A stretch of DNA of 37,523 nucleotides from Eubacterium sp. ER2 (lineage in GTDB: Bacteria; Bacillota; Clostridia; Lachnospirales; Lachnospiraceae): assembly GCF_000765215.1 (NCBI RefSeq), contig NZ_JPJE01000003.1:1-37523 (forward strand). The letters are read 5' to 3'. A program made the position numbers and the translations under genes. Within the stretch, counting starts at the first letter, position 1, and each line of letters starts with the position of its first letter. The notes beneath the pieces are model-generated. The model made no database searches, was not told where the DNA came from, and saw only the letters and a program-made list of their open reading frames with translations. Below are positions 1 through 7,933 of the stretch, in pieces.

Positions 1-1
1 C

Positions 2-715
2 ATCAGCTGTGCCCCCTTCGGTATTATGGGCCTGATCTTTACCACTATCTCTGAGCAGGGTCTGGGCGCTCTTGTTGATTACGGCAGACTGATCCTTGTC
101 CTTGTCGGAAGCATGGCGGTCGTTGCCTTTATCATCAATCCTCTGGTTACCTTTGTGTGCGTGCGGAAAAACCCGTACCCGCTTGTATTTACCTGCCTGA
201 AGGAAAGTTTTATCACCGCCTTCTTCACAAGAAGCTCCGCGGCAAACATTCCTGTAAATATGGAGCTGTGCAAAAACCTGAATCTGGACGAGGATACATA
301 TTCGATCTCCATCCCGCTTGGATCTACTGTCAACATGGCTGGAGCCGCTATCACGATCTCCACCATGGCACTGGCAGCAGCTACCACACTGGACATTCAG
401 GTATCCTTTGGAACAGCGCTGATCATGTGCGTTCTGGCAGCAGCCAGTGCGGCCGGAGCATCCGGTGTGGCCGGCGGTTCACTGCTCCTGATCCCCCTTG
501 CCTGCAGCCTGTTTAACATTCCGAACGATATCGCAATGCAGGTTGTCGGCGTAGGCTTCATCATCGGCGTGATTCAGGATTCCTGCGAGACAGGTATCAA
601 CTCCTCCACAGACGTTCTTTACACAGCCTGTGCAGAGTTCAGAGACAGACGGCTTCACCCGGAAAGATACGTTGGAAAGCCGGAAGCCCGCTTTACTGTT
701 CCGAAAAACAAATAA
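2..715 (+). CDS. sstT: Serine/threonine:Na+ symporter SstT, 3' part (5' end outside window)
   Basis: The reading frame is open from base 2 to the TAA at 713-715, so the gene starts before the window; 237 residues are visible. SstT belongs to the dicarboxylate/amino acid:cation symporter family and imports serine and threonine with sodium across the cytoplasmic membrane. The visible part carries [10 protein letters not shown] at the edge, [11 protein letters not shown], the [11 protein letters not shown] stretch where glutamate-transporter relatives have an NMDGT-like sodium/substrate site, and a late [12 protein letters not shown] segment typical of SstT. Most of the chain is hydrophobic membrane-spanning sequence. 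The C-terminal tail is short and basic. It converges on glyQS across a shared terminator. Promoter and N-terminal helices cannot be judged. Family assignment is confident; the serine/threonine specificity is inferred from SstT-like motifs. Confidence 0.9.
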   Translation: MSCAPFGIMGLIFTTISEQGLGALVDYGRLILVLVGSMAVVAFIINPLVTFVCVRKNPYPLVFTCLKESFITAFFTRSSAANIPVNMELCKNLNLDEDTYSISIPLGSTVNMAGAAITISTMALAAATTLDIQVSFGTALIMCVLAAASAAGASGVAGGSLLLIPLACSLFNIPNDIAMQVVGVGFIIGVIQDSCETGINSSTDVLYTACAEFRDRRLHPERYVGKPEARFTVPKNK

Positions 716-741
716 CTCAATAGGAAAAACTGAATATAGTA

Positions 742-777
742 AAAAAAGATCGGTTCAAAATTGAACCGATCTTTTTT
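742..777. terminator. Bidirectional Rho-independent terminator between sstT and glyQS
   Basis: A 17-bp perfect inverted repeat (arms 742-758 and 761-777) of the form A6-GATCGGTTCAA / TTGAACCGATC-T6. It has A and T runs on the two outer flanks, so it can terminate both the plus-strand sstT transcript and the minus-strand glyQS transcript. Confidence 0.93.
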
Positions 778-801
778 ACTGCATTTTTACCGCTTACGAT
801 T

Positions 802-2193
802 TTACCACTCAAACTTCTTCTCGAAATATTTGTCCAGATCCTCGATCTTGATCCTCTCCTGCTCCATGGTATCTCTGTCGCGGACAGTCACTGCCCCGTC
901 CTCCTCGGACTCAAAGTCATAGGTCACGCAGTAGGGAGTTCCGATCTCATCCTGACGGCGGTAGCGCTTTCCGATATTTCCTCTCTCGTCGAACTCACAG
1001 TTGTATTTTTTGCAGAGCTGTGTGTAGACCTTGGCAGCGCCCTCACTCAGCTTCTTGGAGAGAGGCAGAACGCCGATCTTCACAGGCGCGATGGCCGGAT
1101 GGAAATGAAGGACTGTACGCATATCGCCGCCCTCCAGCTCCTCCTCGTCATAGGCGCTGCACAGGAAGGCCAGAACCATGCGGTCCGCTCCCAGTGAGGG
1201 CTCAATGACGTAGGGAATGTATTTTTCCTTCTTCTCATCGTCGAAGTAGGTCAGATCCTGCTTGGACACCTCCTGGTGCTGGCTCAGATCGTAGTCTGTT
1301 CTGTCCGCGATGCCCCAGAGCTCGCCCCAACCGAAGGGGAAGAGGAATTCCACGTCTGTGGTAGCCCGGCTGTAGAAGCACAGCTCCTCGGGAGAGTGGT
1401 CTCTCGCCCGCATCTCTTCTTCCTTAATTCCCAGGGTCTTCAGCCAGTCAAGGCAGTACTTCTTCCAGTACGCATGCCACTCAAGGTCTGTTCCCGGCTC
1501 ACAGAAGAACTCCAGCTCCATCTGCTCAAATTCTCTTGTTCGGAAAATAAAGTTTCCAGGTGTGATCTCGTTCCTGAAAGACTTTCCAATCTGGCAGATA
1601 CCAAAGGGGATCTTCTTTCTGGATGTGCGCTGCACATTTTTAAAGTTCACAAAAATGCCCTGAGCTGTCTCCGGCCGCAGGTACACGGTATTCTTCGCGT
1701 CCTCTGTCACCCCCTGGAAGGTCTTGAACATGAGATTGAACTCCCGGATCTCCGTGAAATTATGTTTGCCGCAGGATGGGCAGGGAATGTTATGTTCCTC
1801 GATAAAGGCCTCCATCTGCTCATGGCTCCAGCCATCAATGGAGGGGCCAATATCAATACCGTTCTCCTGAGCGTAGTCCTCGATCATCTTGTCCGCGCGA
1901 AATCTCTCGTGGCACTCCTTACAGTCCATCAGAGGATCGCTGAAGCCGCCCAGATGTCCGGACGCCACCCATGTCTGGGGATTCATCAGGATCGCGCAGT
2001 CCACGCCTACATTGTAGGGATTTTCCTGGACAAATTTCTGCCACCAGGCCTTCTTTACATTGTTTTTCAGCTCCACACCAAGATTTCCATAGTCCCATGT
2101 ATTTGCAAGACCACCGTAAATCTCAGACCCCGGATAGACAAAACCTCTTGATTTTGCAAGGCCTACGATTTTGTCCATTGTCTTCTCAACCAT
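802..2193 (-). CDS. glyQS: Glycyl-tRNA synthetase, homodimeric type
   Basis: A class II aminoacyl-tRNA synthetase of 463 residues that charges tRNA-Gly with glycine in the cytoplasm. It is the single-chain alpha2 type, not the alpha2beta2 GlyQ/GlyS pair found in B. subtilis. Visible signatures are the N-terminal [13 protein letters not shown], the motif 2 region [28 protein letters not shown], and motif 3 [13 protein letters not shown]. The C-terminal anticodon-binding domain begins near [14 protein letters not shown] zinc-type cysteine set is seen early ([15 protein letters not shown]). The start is supported by AAGGAG about 10 nt upstream. It sits downstream of recO as in other Firmicutes but has its own near-consensus promoter. 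The leader is only about 30-40 nt, too short for a T-box, so none is proposed. Confidence 0.97.
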   Translation of the reverse strand: MVEKTMDKIVGLAKSRGFVYPGSEIYGGLANTWDYGNLGVELKNNVKKAWWQKFVQENPYNVGVDCAILMNPQTWVASGHLGGFSDPLMDCKECHERFRADKMIEDYAQENGIDIGPSIDGWSHEQMEAFIEEHNIPCPSCGKHNFTEIREFNLMFKTFQGVTEDAKNTVYLRPETAQGIFVNFKNVQRTSRKKIPFGICQIGKSFRNEITPGNFIFRTREFEQMELEFFCEPGTDLEWHAYWKKYCLDWLKTLGIKEEEMRARDHSPEELCFYSRATTDVEFLFPFGWGELWGIADRTDYDLSQHQEVSKQDLTYFDDEKKEKYIPYVIEPSLGADRMVLAFLCSAYDEEELEGGDMRTVLHFHPAIAPVKIGVLPLSKKLSEGAAKVYTQLCKKYNCEFDERGNIGKRYRRQDEIGTPYCVTYDFESEEDGAVTVRDRDTMEQERIKIEDLDKYFEKKFEW

Positions 2194-2233
2194 TTTTCTT
2201 TCTCTCCTTTATATAGTTCTGGATAATGTCAAT

Positions 2234-2262
2234 ATTATACCGTTAACCACCGCAGTTTTCAA
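2234..2262 (-). promoter_or_regulatory. Sigma-A-type promoter for glyQS
   Basis: On the minus strand TTGAAA (2257-2262) is followed after 17 nt by TATAAT (2234-2239). The -35 box overlaps the recO stop codon. The start of transcription should fall near 2227, giving a leader of about 35 nt before the glyQS ATG. Confidence 0.75.
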
Positions 2263-3005
2263 GCCCCGATCATCTGCTCCAGTATATCCAGCGACTTAAA
2301 ATGGCGGTCCACATAGATTTCCATGTACCTTTTCATGATCAGGCCCAGCTCACCCAGCACCTTCTCCGAGACAGCAAAAGTGTACAGCTTTTCAATGCTG
2401 GAAGTCTCGATGTACTGCATCGTGTAGAGGGTGGATGGGTCCATGGGCAGACAGTCCGCGCTGAGGTGCCGGCACCCGTCACATACCAGGCCGCCCTTAA
2501 GGGGGCTGAAGGAGCTGCCCTCCGCATTTTTCTTGCAGACTACACAGTGGAAAACATCCGGTCCTTCTCCGTTAATGGTAATGGACTTCAGCTCATATAT
2601 GTACCGTATCAGTTTATCAGGGATGGACTTCTTGGCCAGGGCCCGGAGGGTCTGATAGAGCAGCTTCAGGAGCTGGGTCTCATCATTCGCCTCCCGTGCA
2701 TAGTAGTTGGCAATGTCCATAAAATAGAACCCGTAGCAGGCTCCCTCCACGTCCATCCGCAGCTCCGCAAAGTAGTTGGAGATAGAGGCGGATACCAGCG
2801 TGTAGGAGGTGCGCCCCTCATACAGGGAAAAGCTGCCAAAGGAGAAGGGTTCAGTCGCACCTGCCAGGAGACTGTTTGGCCTGCGCGCCCCCCTGGCAAA
2901 TGCGGCAATCTTGCCCCGCTCCTTTGTCAGCAGCACGACCCGCTTATCATATTCACCGATAGGAGTGGTCAAAAGGACCATCCCTGTCAACATTATCTGC
3001 TCCAC
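2259..3005 (-). CDS. recO: DNA repair protein RecO (GTG start proposed)
   Basis: RecO helps load RecA on SSB-coated single-stranded DNA in the RecFOR pathway and anneals complementary strands. About 248 residues, the usual length. The N-terminal OB-fold begins at LTGMVLLTTPIGEYDKRVV and continues through KIAAFARGARRPNS. A four-cysteine zinc site is visible later as CVVC and CDGC. The frame is open further upstream to 3146, but that extension overlaps yqzL and has no RecO character. A GTG at 3003-3005 has GGGAG 9 nt upstream and gives V-E-Q-I-M-L-T-G; the alternative is ATG at 2993. With the GTG, the gene overlaps the end of yqzL by 53 nt in another frame, so translation is probably coupled. 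Confidence 0.92.
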   Translation of the reverse strand: MEQIMLTGMVLLTTPIGEYDKRVVLLTKERGKIAAFARGARRPNSLLAGATEPFSFGSFSLYEGRTSYTLVSASISNYFAELRMDVEGACYGFYFMDIANYYAREANDETQLLKLLYQTLRALAKKSIPDKLIRYIYELKSITINGEGPDVFHCVVCKKNAEGSSFSPLKGGLVCDGCRHLSADCLPMDPSTLYTMQYIETSSIEKLYTFAVSEKVLGELGLIMKRYMEIYVDRHFKSLDILEQMIGA

Positions 3006-3138
3006 TTTTCTCCTCTCCCATCCCGGCCACAGCGCTGTCATACTTCTGCATGATCTCCATGCATCTTTCCATTCCCTTGTACTCGAGATAGTCTTTGACC
3101 GCTCCCGAGCGCATGAACCTGTCCCAGTATCCTTCCAT
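2953..3138 (-). CDS. yqzL: YqzL-like small protein
   Basis: A 61-residue protein in the position that yqzL holds between era and recO in Bacillus and many other Firmicutes. The N-terminal part WDRFMRSGAVKDYLEYKGME resembles the B. subtilis YqzL pattern W-x-x-F-x-x-x-G-x-x-x-x-Y-L-x-x-K. The C-terminal tail is hydrophilic and unlike anything recognised. Its function is unknown in the family. It begins 55 nt downstream of era, and its 3' end overlaps recO by 53 nt. A GAGG ribosome binding site lies 7 nt before the ATG but is inside a potential hairpin (see 3145-3168). The identification rests on position and a short motif. Confidence 0.72.
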   Translation of the reverse strand: MEGYWDRFMRSGAVKDYLEYKGMERCMEIMQKYDSAVAGMGEEKSGADNVDRDGPFDHSYR

Positions 3139-3144
3139 TGTATC

Positions 3145-3168
3145 ACCTCATCCTGTTCCTGATGAGGT
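3145..3168 (-). promoter_or_regulatory. Hairpin enclosing the yqzL ribosome binding site
   Basis: On the minus strand ACCTCATC and GATGAGGT form an 8-bp stem with an 8-nt loop. The 3' arm contains the GAGG that serves as the yqzL Shine-Dalgarno sequence, 7 nt before the ATG. In RNA this could limit initiation on yqzL and, through coupling, on recO. The pairing is seen in the sequence; the regulatory role is inference. Confidence 0.4.
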
Positions 3169-3193
3169 TAGCATCTCCTCTGGACAGTTCTTT

Positions 3194-4090
3194 TTATTCA
3201 TCCTCCCGGTATCCAAAATTTTTCATCAGGTATTCACTGTCTCTCCAGTCCTTTTTCACCTTCACCCAGAGCTTCAGATTTACCTGGCATCCCAGCATTT
3301 TCTCAATTTCGTACCGGGCTGTGCTGCCGATCTTTTTCAACATATTTCCTTGTTTTCCAATGATTATCCCCTTGTGGCTGTCCCGCTCGCAGATAATGGT
3401 AGCATCGATGTGCATGACCTTCCTGTTTTTTTTCATGCTCTCTATCGTCACGGCGATGCCGTGGGGGATTTCTTCATTTAAGCAGTGAAGGGCCTTCTCC
3501 CTTATCAGTTCAGCCACGATCTGGCGCTCCGGCTGGTCTGTGATGGTGTCCTCATCGTAGAACTGCGGGCCAAAGGGCAGGTATTTCATGATCACCTTCA
3601 GGAGCTCATCCGTATTTTCTCCGCTCCTGGCAGATACAGGCACGATTTCGGCAAAATCGTAGAGGTCCTTGTAGGCGGCGATAGCAGGGAGCACGTCCTC
3701 CTTCTTTACCATATCCACCTTGTTGATCACAAGGATCACCGGTGTTGTCACCTTCCGGAGCTGGTCCGCAATGTGCTTTTCACCTGCCCCGATAAACGTG
3801 GTGGGCTCCACGAGCCAGAGCACCACGTCCACCTCGTTCAGGGTGCGCTCAGCGATATTGACCATATACTCGCCCAGCTTGTTCTTCGCCTTATGTATGC
3901 CCGGCGTGTCCACAAAGATGATCTGGCCCTCCTCCGTGGTCAGCACGGTCTGTATCCTGTTCCTCGTAGTCTGGGGCTTGTTGGATGTTATCGCAATCTT
4001 CTGGCCTATCAGATAGTTCATGAGCGTTGATTTCCCGACATTTGGGCGACCTATGAGAGTCGCAAAACCCGATTTAAAATTGTCTGTCAT
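3194..4090 (-). CDS. era: GTPase Era
   Basis: A 298-residue ribosome assembly GTPase that binds the 3' end of 16S rRNA and acts in 30S maturation. The G domain shows G1 GRPNVGKS (residues 14-21), a switch region with NKPQTTRNRI, G3 DTPG (61-64) and G4 NKVD (123-126). The C-terminal KH RNA-binding domain includes GIIIGKQGNMLKKIG. AAGGAG lies 6 nt before the ATG. The gene precedes yqzL and recO in the order known from Firmicutes. A palindromic element separates it from the upstream peptidase gene, and no clear promoter is visible in that gap, so it may be read from the peptidase promoter. Confidence 0.97.
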   Translation of the reverse strand: MTDNFKSGFATLIGRPNVGKSTLMNYLIGQKIAITSNKPQTTRNRIQTVLTTEEGQIIFVDTPGIHKAKNKLGEYMVNIAERTLNEVDVVLWLVEPTTFIGAGEKHIADQLRKVTTPVILVINKVDMVKKEDVLPAIAAYKDLYDFAEIVPVSARSGENTDELLKVIMKYLPFGPQFYDEDTITDQPERQIVAELIREKALHCLNEEIPHGIAVTIESMKKNRKVMHIDATIICERDSHKGIIIGKQGNMLKKIGSTARYEIEKMLGCQVNLKLWVKVKKDWRDSEYLMKNFGYREDE

Positions 4091-4114
4091 ATTAACTCCT
4101 TTTACTCCATTTCA

Positions 4115-4190
4115 CAGGGGATCGCGCACAATTGCGCACCAGTTAGTGTTAATCCGGACGTAACACTTTTTAAAAGTGTTACGTCCCCTG
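4115..4190. repeat. 76-bp palindromic element with terminal inverted repeats (REP/MITE-like)
   Basis: The gap between the M16 peptidase stop and era is filled by a structured element. The ends are CAGGGGA (4115-4121) and TCCCCTG (4184-4190), a 7-bp terminal inverted repeat, extendable to 8 by the neighbouring bases. Inside lies a 15-bp perfect palindrome, GGACGTAACACTTTT at 4156-4170 and its complement at 4172-4186, with one base between. A further AGTGTTA at 4145-4151 could compete for pairing with TAACACT at 4161-4167. A smaller GCGCA/TGCGC stem follows at about 4124-4137. It directly abuts the peptidase stop codon, so it could also act as an RNA processing or termination hairpin. The mobile-element reading is inference and needs other copies in the genome. 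Confidence 0.6.
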
Positions 4191-7112
4191 TTAAAAGTTT
4201 GTCACACTGTCAAACATGTCCCTGTTTTCCTCAATTTTCTCCTCGCTTCCGATAACGCAGACCTGGTCCGCGGCCAGCATGGCTTCCACCACGCCGGCCA
4301 GGGCACGGATATCCTCCTGGGTGGCGTCCAGCACCTGAGCCCGCTCCTGGCGGATCATGTCCGCGCTGACATGGTTCATGTAGAGGTTCATGGACCGGTC
4401 GCCTCTGGAAGCCGGGGTCATGGGCTGATCCAGGTTACTGATGGTTCCGATAATGTACTTGTTCATATCCCGGTCGCTAACCGTAAAGCTCTTCAGATAG
4501 TCCACAACGCCCTCGTACACGTCCATGGTTCGCTTCAGGTGGGGATCCCGATAGGAGACGAGATACCCCTCCCCGATCCGGTTGAAGTTGCTCATGCAGC
4601 CGTAAGCGCCGCCCTTGACGCGGATATTCTGCCACAGATAGTCATAGCTTAAGATCACCTTCAGGATCTGCAGGGCTCCTGTGTAGGACGCGCCGTGGTC
4701 AATGAAGTTGCCTGTGCGGGCCACATACTGGACCTTGGAGGCTGTCTTGAAGCCCTCGTTCTTCTTCTGGCAGTGGATCACACAGGGCGTCTCCGGCGCC
4801 TCGCCTGCAAAGAGGCCCTCCTTCATCTCCTTTACCAACTCCTCCAGGCCGTCCAGCCCCTCCCGGGAGGCTGTGTAGCTGACCATCATATTGTCTCCCC
4901 GGAAGATCTGCCGGCCGAGCGCCTCAAGGGCCCGGGTCAGGTCCTCCTTTCTCTCCTCAAAGTGGTCTGTCAGGTCTGCCACGAACTGATAGAACTCAAT
5001 GCCACCTGTCATGTCCTTGAATTTCGCCGAAGGCGAAGCGTAGGACAGAGCCCGCAGGGCAGCCGTTGTGTGACCTGATGACTGGAAACGCATGAGCAGG
5101 CGGGATTTCAGCATATCAAGGATCTCCCTGATCCGCTTTGTATCTCCCAGCTTTGACCTGGTGAGGATCTCCTTCATCATCCGGAAGGCAAAGGGAAGCT
5201 GGCCGTACATGGCTCTGGCCTTGATCTCAAAGGTAGCACGGAAGGCCTTCTCCTCCACCCTCGTCACGTCGTTGTAGAGCTCCAGTGAGGTGCCGATACC
5301 GCCGGTGTGACTGTTGATCTCATTGAACAGCTCCCCGTACTCATAGTTCTCTGTGTCGATAATGCCCAGCACGGACTGAAGGATGCCCACATAGCCCAGC
5401 ATCTCCTCCGGCACGTCCGACAGGTCAAACATCAGGTCCACGTAGCCAATGCCGTTGGTCCATGTCTCGTGGAACACAGCTGGCACATCCGCCAGCGTCA
5501 TCTCCTCATTGATGATGGGCGCAATATCCCGGGAAATATCTGTCCGCTTCAGCACCGGGATCTTCGCAATGTCCGACTGCCTGTCAGGCTGGGACTGGTA
5601 ATCCTCCAGTTCCTTTGTCCGCTCCACCATGCGCTCCTTCTCGGCATCGCTTAAGCTCTCCTTGTAGGCTTCAAGCTTCTCCTCCAGCTCACGGTCCATC
5701 CTGGCGGTGCGGCCCCGCTCCGGCTTCACCACAACGATGGCTCCGTGGGTGTTGTCCAGCAGGTATTTCCGGATCAGCTCTTCATAGTAGCCTGTCCCCA
5801 CCTGCTTTTTCAGGAACTCAAAGGTAGCAAGGGCGTCAATGTGCATAAAGGGCTCATTCTCATCGTAGAGCCAGCTGTCCATCATCTGCAGCCCGTACAT
5901 AAGTCCCTTTGGATAGCTGCCAAAATCCGCCTCCCTGTAGCGGAATTCATGGTAGTTGATGCCCGCCTCCAGGGCCTTCCTGTCCAGTCCCCTGTCCGCT
6001 ATGCCGGTCAGCACGTCCTCGATAATGCGGACAAATTCTTCCTTCTGCTCCACGTTGGCATTTTTGGCGATCACAGAGAAGATAGGCTGGTAAATACCGT
6101 TGTCGTAGGAGCCCATAATGTCCTTTCCTATCCCGGCATCTGTCAGCGCCTTCTTAAGGGGCGCTCCCGGCGCGGACAAAAGGGCGTAGTCCAGGATCTG
6201 GAAGGCCAGATACAGCTCCCGGTCCAGGCTGGTGCCAATAACTTTATTGTAGGAGAGATAAGTGTTGTCCTCCTCCGGCTCATCGCTTGCTATGGAGTAG
6301 GGAATCTCCTTTTCAGCCATACTTGTAAAGGGCTTCTGCAGACGGATGGCAGAGTCCACCGGCTCATTTTCATACCGGCACAGGTACTCCTCATCCAGCC
6401 AGTTCAGCTTCTCCTCCATGTCCATATCCCCGTAGAGGTAAATGTAGCTGTTGGACGGATGGTAGTATCTCCGGTGAAAATCAAGAAACTGCTCATAGGT
6501 CAGCTCCGGGATCACGTCCGGGTCCCCGCCGGACTCATTTGCGTAGGAGGTGTCCGGGAACAGAGTGTTCAGCACCACTCTGTCCAGCACGCCCTCGGGG
6601 GAGGAAAAGGCCCCCTTCATCTCATTGTACACGACCCCGTTGTAGGTCAGCTTTCCGTCCTTCTCCTCCAGGTGGTAGCTCCAGCCCTCCTGGCGGAAGA
6701 TCTCATCGTGCTCGTAAATGTTGGGGTACAGCACGGCATCCATGTACACATGCATTAGGTTCTGGAAATCCCTGTCATTGCAGCTGGCCACCGGATAGAC
6801 CGTCTTGTCCGGGTAGGTCATGGCATTTAAAAAGGTATTCAGGGAGCCCTTCACCAGTTCCACAAAGGGATCCTTGGCCGGGAAATGCTTTGACCCGCAA
6901 AGAACCGAGTGCTCCATAATATGAGGCACTCCGGTGCTGTCTGAGGGGGGCGTTCTAAAGGCGATGCTGAACACCTTGTTGTCATCGTCATTTTCAATGA
7001 GGACCACTCTGGCGCCGCTCTTTTTGTGTCTCAAAAGGTAACCTGTGGATTTGATCCCGTCCAGCTCCTCCCGGCGGATCAGCTCATAGGCTTTGCAGTT
7101 GTTTATCTCCAT
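4191..7112 (-). CDS. M16C-family zinc metallopeptidase (PreP/insulinase type)
   Basis: A 973-residue protease of the pitrilysin/insulinase superfamily, closest in length and layout to presequence protease (PreP/Cym1), which clips unfolded peptides inside a closed chamber. The inverted zinc motif HIMEH is at residues 64-68, with the distal zinc ligand probably E164 in YNEMKG. RVKGGAYGCMSNF in the C-terminal half matches the conserved Arg/Tyr pair that completes the active site in trans. The M16C-associated helical region lies in the middle. No signal peptide is seen, so it is probably cytoplasmic and recycles peptides. Its promoter is an extended -10 element at 7160-7168. It lies upstream of era. 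Natural substrates cannot be read from the sequence. Confidence 0.93.
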   Translation of the reverse strand: MEINNCKAYELIRREELDGIKSTGYLLRHKKSGARVVLIENDDDNKVFSIAFRTPPSDSTGVPHIMEHSVLCGSKHFPAKDPFVELVKGSLNTFLNAMTYPDKTVYPVASCNDRDFQNLMHVYMDAVLYPNIYEHDEIFRQEGWSYHLEEKDGKLTYNGVVYNEMKGAFSSPEGVLDRVVLNTLFPDTSYANESGGDPDVIPELTYEQFLDFHRRYYHPSNSYIYLYGDMDMEEKLNWLDEEYLCRYENEPVDSAIRLQKPFTSMAEKEIPYSIASDEPEEDNTYLSYNKVIGTSLDRELYLAFQILDYALLSAPGAPLKKALTDAGIGKDIMGSYDNGIYQPIFSVIAKNANVEQKEEFVRIIEDVLTGIADRGLDRKALEAGINYHEFRYREADFGSYPKGLMYGLQMMDSWLYDENEPFMHIDALATFEFLKKQVGTGYYEELIRKYLLDNTHGAIVVVKPERGRTARMDRELEEKLEAYKESLSDAEKERMVERTKELEDYQSQPDRQSDIAKIPVLKRTDISRDIAPIINEEMTLADVPAVFHETWTNGIGYVDLMFDLSDVPEEMLGYVGILQSVLGIIDTENYEYGELFNEINSHTGGIGTSLELYNDVTRVEEKAFRATFEIKARAMYGQLPFAFRMMKEILTRSKLGDTKRIREILDMLKSRLLMRFQSSGHTTAALRALSYASPSAKFKDMTGGIEFYQFVADLTDHFEERKEDLTRALEALGRQIFRGDNMMVSYTASREGLDGLEELVKEMKEGLFAGEAPETPCVIHCQKKNEGFKTASKVQYVARTGNFIDHGASYTGALQILKVILSYDYLWQNIRVKGGAYGCMSNFNRIGEGYLVSYRDPHLKRTMDVYEGVVDYLKSFTVSDRDMNKYIIGTISNLDQPMTPASRGDRSMNLYMNHVSADMIRQERAQVLDATQEDIRALAGVVEAMLAADQVCVIGSEEKIEENRDMFDSVTNF

Positions 7113-7159
7113 ACTATCTATCCCCGTTTCTTTCTTAATCTCTTTTTATCTGAACATAT

Positions 7160-7168
7160 ATTATAGCA
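7160..7168 (-). promoter_or_regulatory. Extended -10 promoter for the M16 peptidase gene
   Basis: On the minus strand TGC-TATAAT (7160-7168) is a perfect TGn extended -10 element. No good -35 box lies at the expected distance, which is common for extended -10 promoters. The leader would be about 40 nt. Confidence 0.55.
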
Positions 7169-7239
7169 GTTTTCCCGCAAATAAGAAAGCTAATCATCTC
7201 TTTTTACCAGTCTGACAGGATGAAAAAAATCCTGGTATG

Positions 7240-7248
7240 TGTTATAGT
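7240..7248 (+). promoter_or_regulatory. Extended -10 promoter for the GNAT gene, with a small inverted repeat upstream
   Basis: TGT-TATAGT at 7240-7248 is an extended -10 element about 40 nt before the GNAT start codon. A short inverted repeat, CAGGAT (7216-7221) and ATCCTG (7229-7234), sits where RNA polymerase would bind and could be an operator; that role is inference. Confidence 0.5.
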
Positions 7249-7288
7249 CAATACATACTGCCAAAAAAATGATCGGAGGATACAAAAA

Positions 7289-7825
7289 ATGACCACATTC
7301 AGACATTCCACCCCGGAGGATATAGAAGAAATCATGGAGATCATCGAGCGGGCCCGTGCCTTTCTCAGGTCTCAGGGGCTGGACCAGTGGCAGAAGGGCT
7401 ACCCGGACCAGCAGATCTTCCTCTCCGACACAGCCACAAGCCTTGGCTATGTGCTGGAGGAGGAAGGGCGTATCGCGGCTGTGTGCGCCCTCACCTTCAC
7501 GGAAGATCCATCCTACGGAAATATTTACGGCGGGCAGTGGCTGACCGAAAATGAAGGCGGCGCAGTCCCCGCCTACGCCGCCATCCACCGCATGGCTGTA
7601 AACGCCGCCCTGCGGGGAGAAGGGTACGCGGGCAGGCTCTTTGAAGAGGCCGCCGCCCTGGCCCGGGAGAGGGGTATGGAGAGCATCCGCATCGACACAC
7701 ACGCAGGCAACCTGCCCATGCAGCGGGCCCTGGAGAAATCCGGCTTCTCCCGCTGCGGTACCATCTATCTGAAAGGCGGGGCCGAGGACGGGGATGCGAG
7801 GATCGCCTTTGAAAAAATCCTGTAA
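7289..7825 (+). CDS. GNAT-family N-acetyltransferase
   Basis: A 178-residue acetyl-CoA-dependent acyltransferase of the GNAT fold. The N-terminus has the usual TPEDIEEIMEII pattern. The acetyl-CoA binding segment is HRMAVNAALRGEGYAGRLFE, matching V-x-x-x-x-R-G-x-G-x-A. The later part is RIDTHAGNLPMQRALEKSGF, the N-x-x-M-x-x-x-x-x-K-x-G-F motif of motif B. The longer open frame from 7220 is rejected because GGAGG lies 9 nt before the ATG at 7289. It is the only gene here on the plus strand apart from sstT and lysR, with its own promoter and a terminator. The acceptor substrate is unknown. Confidence 0.9.
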   Translation: MTTFRHSTPEDIEEIMEIIERARAFLRSQGLDQWQKGYPDQQIFLSDTATSLGYVLEEEGRIAAVCALTFTEDPSYGNIYGGQWLTENEGGAVPAYAAIHRMAVNAALRGEGYAGRLFEEAAALARERGMESIRIDTHAGNLPMQRALEKSGFSRCGTIYLKGGAEDGDARIAFEKIL

Positions 7826-7867
7826 AATCCTTTACCCATAGCCCCGGAAACATATCCCCGGAACCGC

Positions 7868-7913
7868 AAAGGGAACCCGGAAGAGCTGCTCGCAGCCCCG
7901 CCGGGTTCCCTTT
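7868..7913. terminator. Terminator between the GNAT gene and the chorismate mutase gene
   Basis: A 13-bp perfect stem, AAAGGGAACCCGG (7868-7880) and its complement (7901-7913), encloses a smaller GCTG/CAGC hairpin. A T-rich run follows on the plus strand. It lies between convergent genes and can serve both. Confidence 0.85.
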
Positions 7914-7933
7914 TCCTTTCACACTGCCAGTCG

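Noticed and set aside
802-2193. A merged GlyQ/GlyS fusion or two-subunit enzyme
   Set aside because: The length and motifs match the ordinary single-chain homodimeric glycyl-tRNA synthetase.
2194-2258. T-box or other leader RNA upstream of glyQS
   Set aside because: The whole gap is 65 nt and already contains the promoter; there is no room for a T-box.
3006-3146. N-terminal extension of recO upstream of the GTG
   Set aside because: The added residues are low-quality sequence that overlaps yqzL in another frame, and the RecO domain starts only after this segment.
7220-7288. Upstream ATG for the GNAT gene
   Set aside because: It precedes the predicted transcription start, and GGAGG is placed correctly only for the ATG at 7289.
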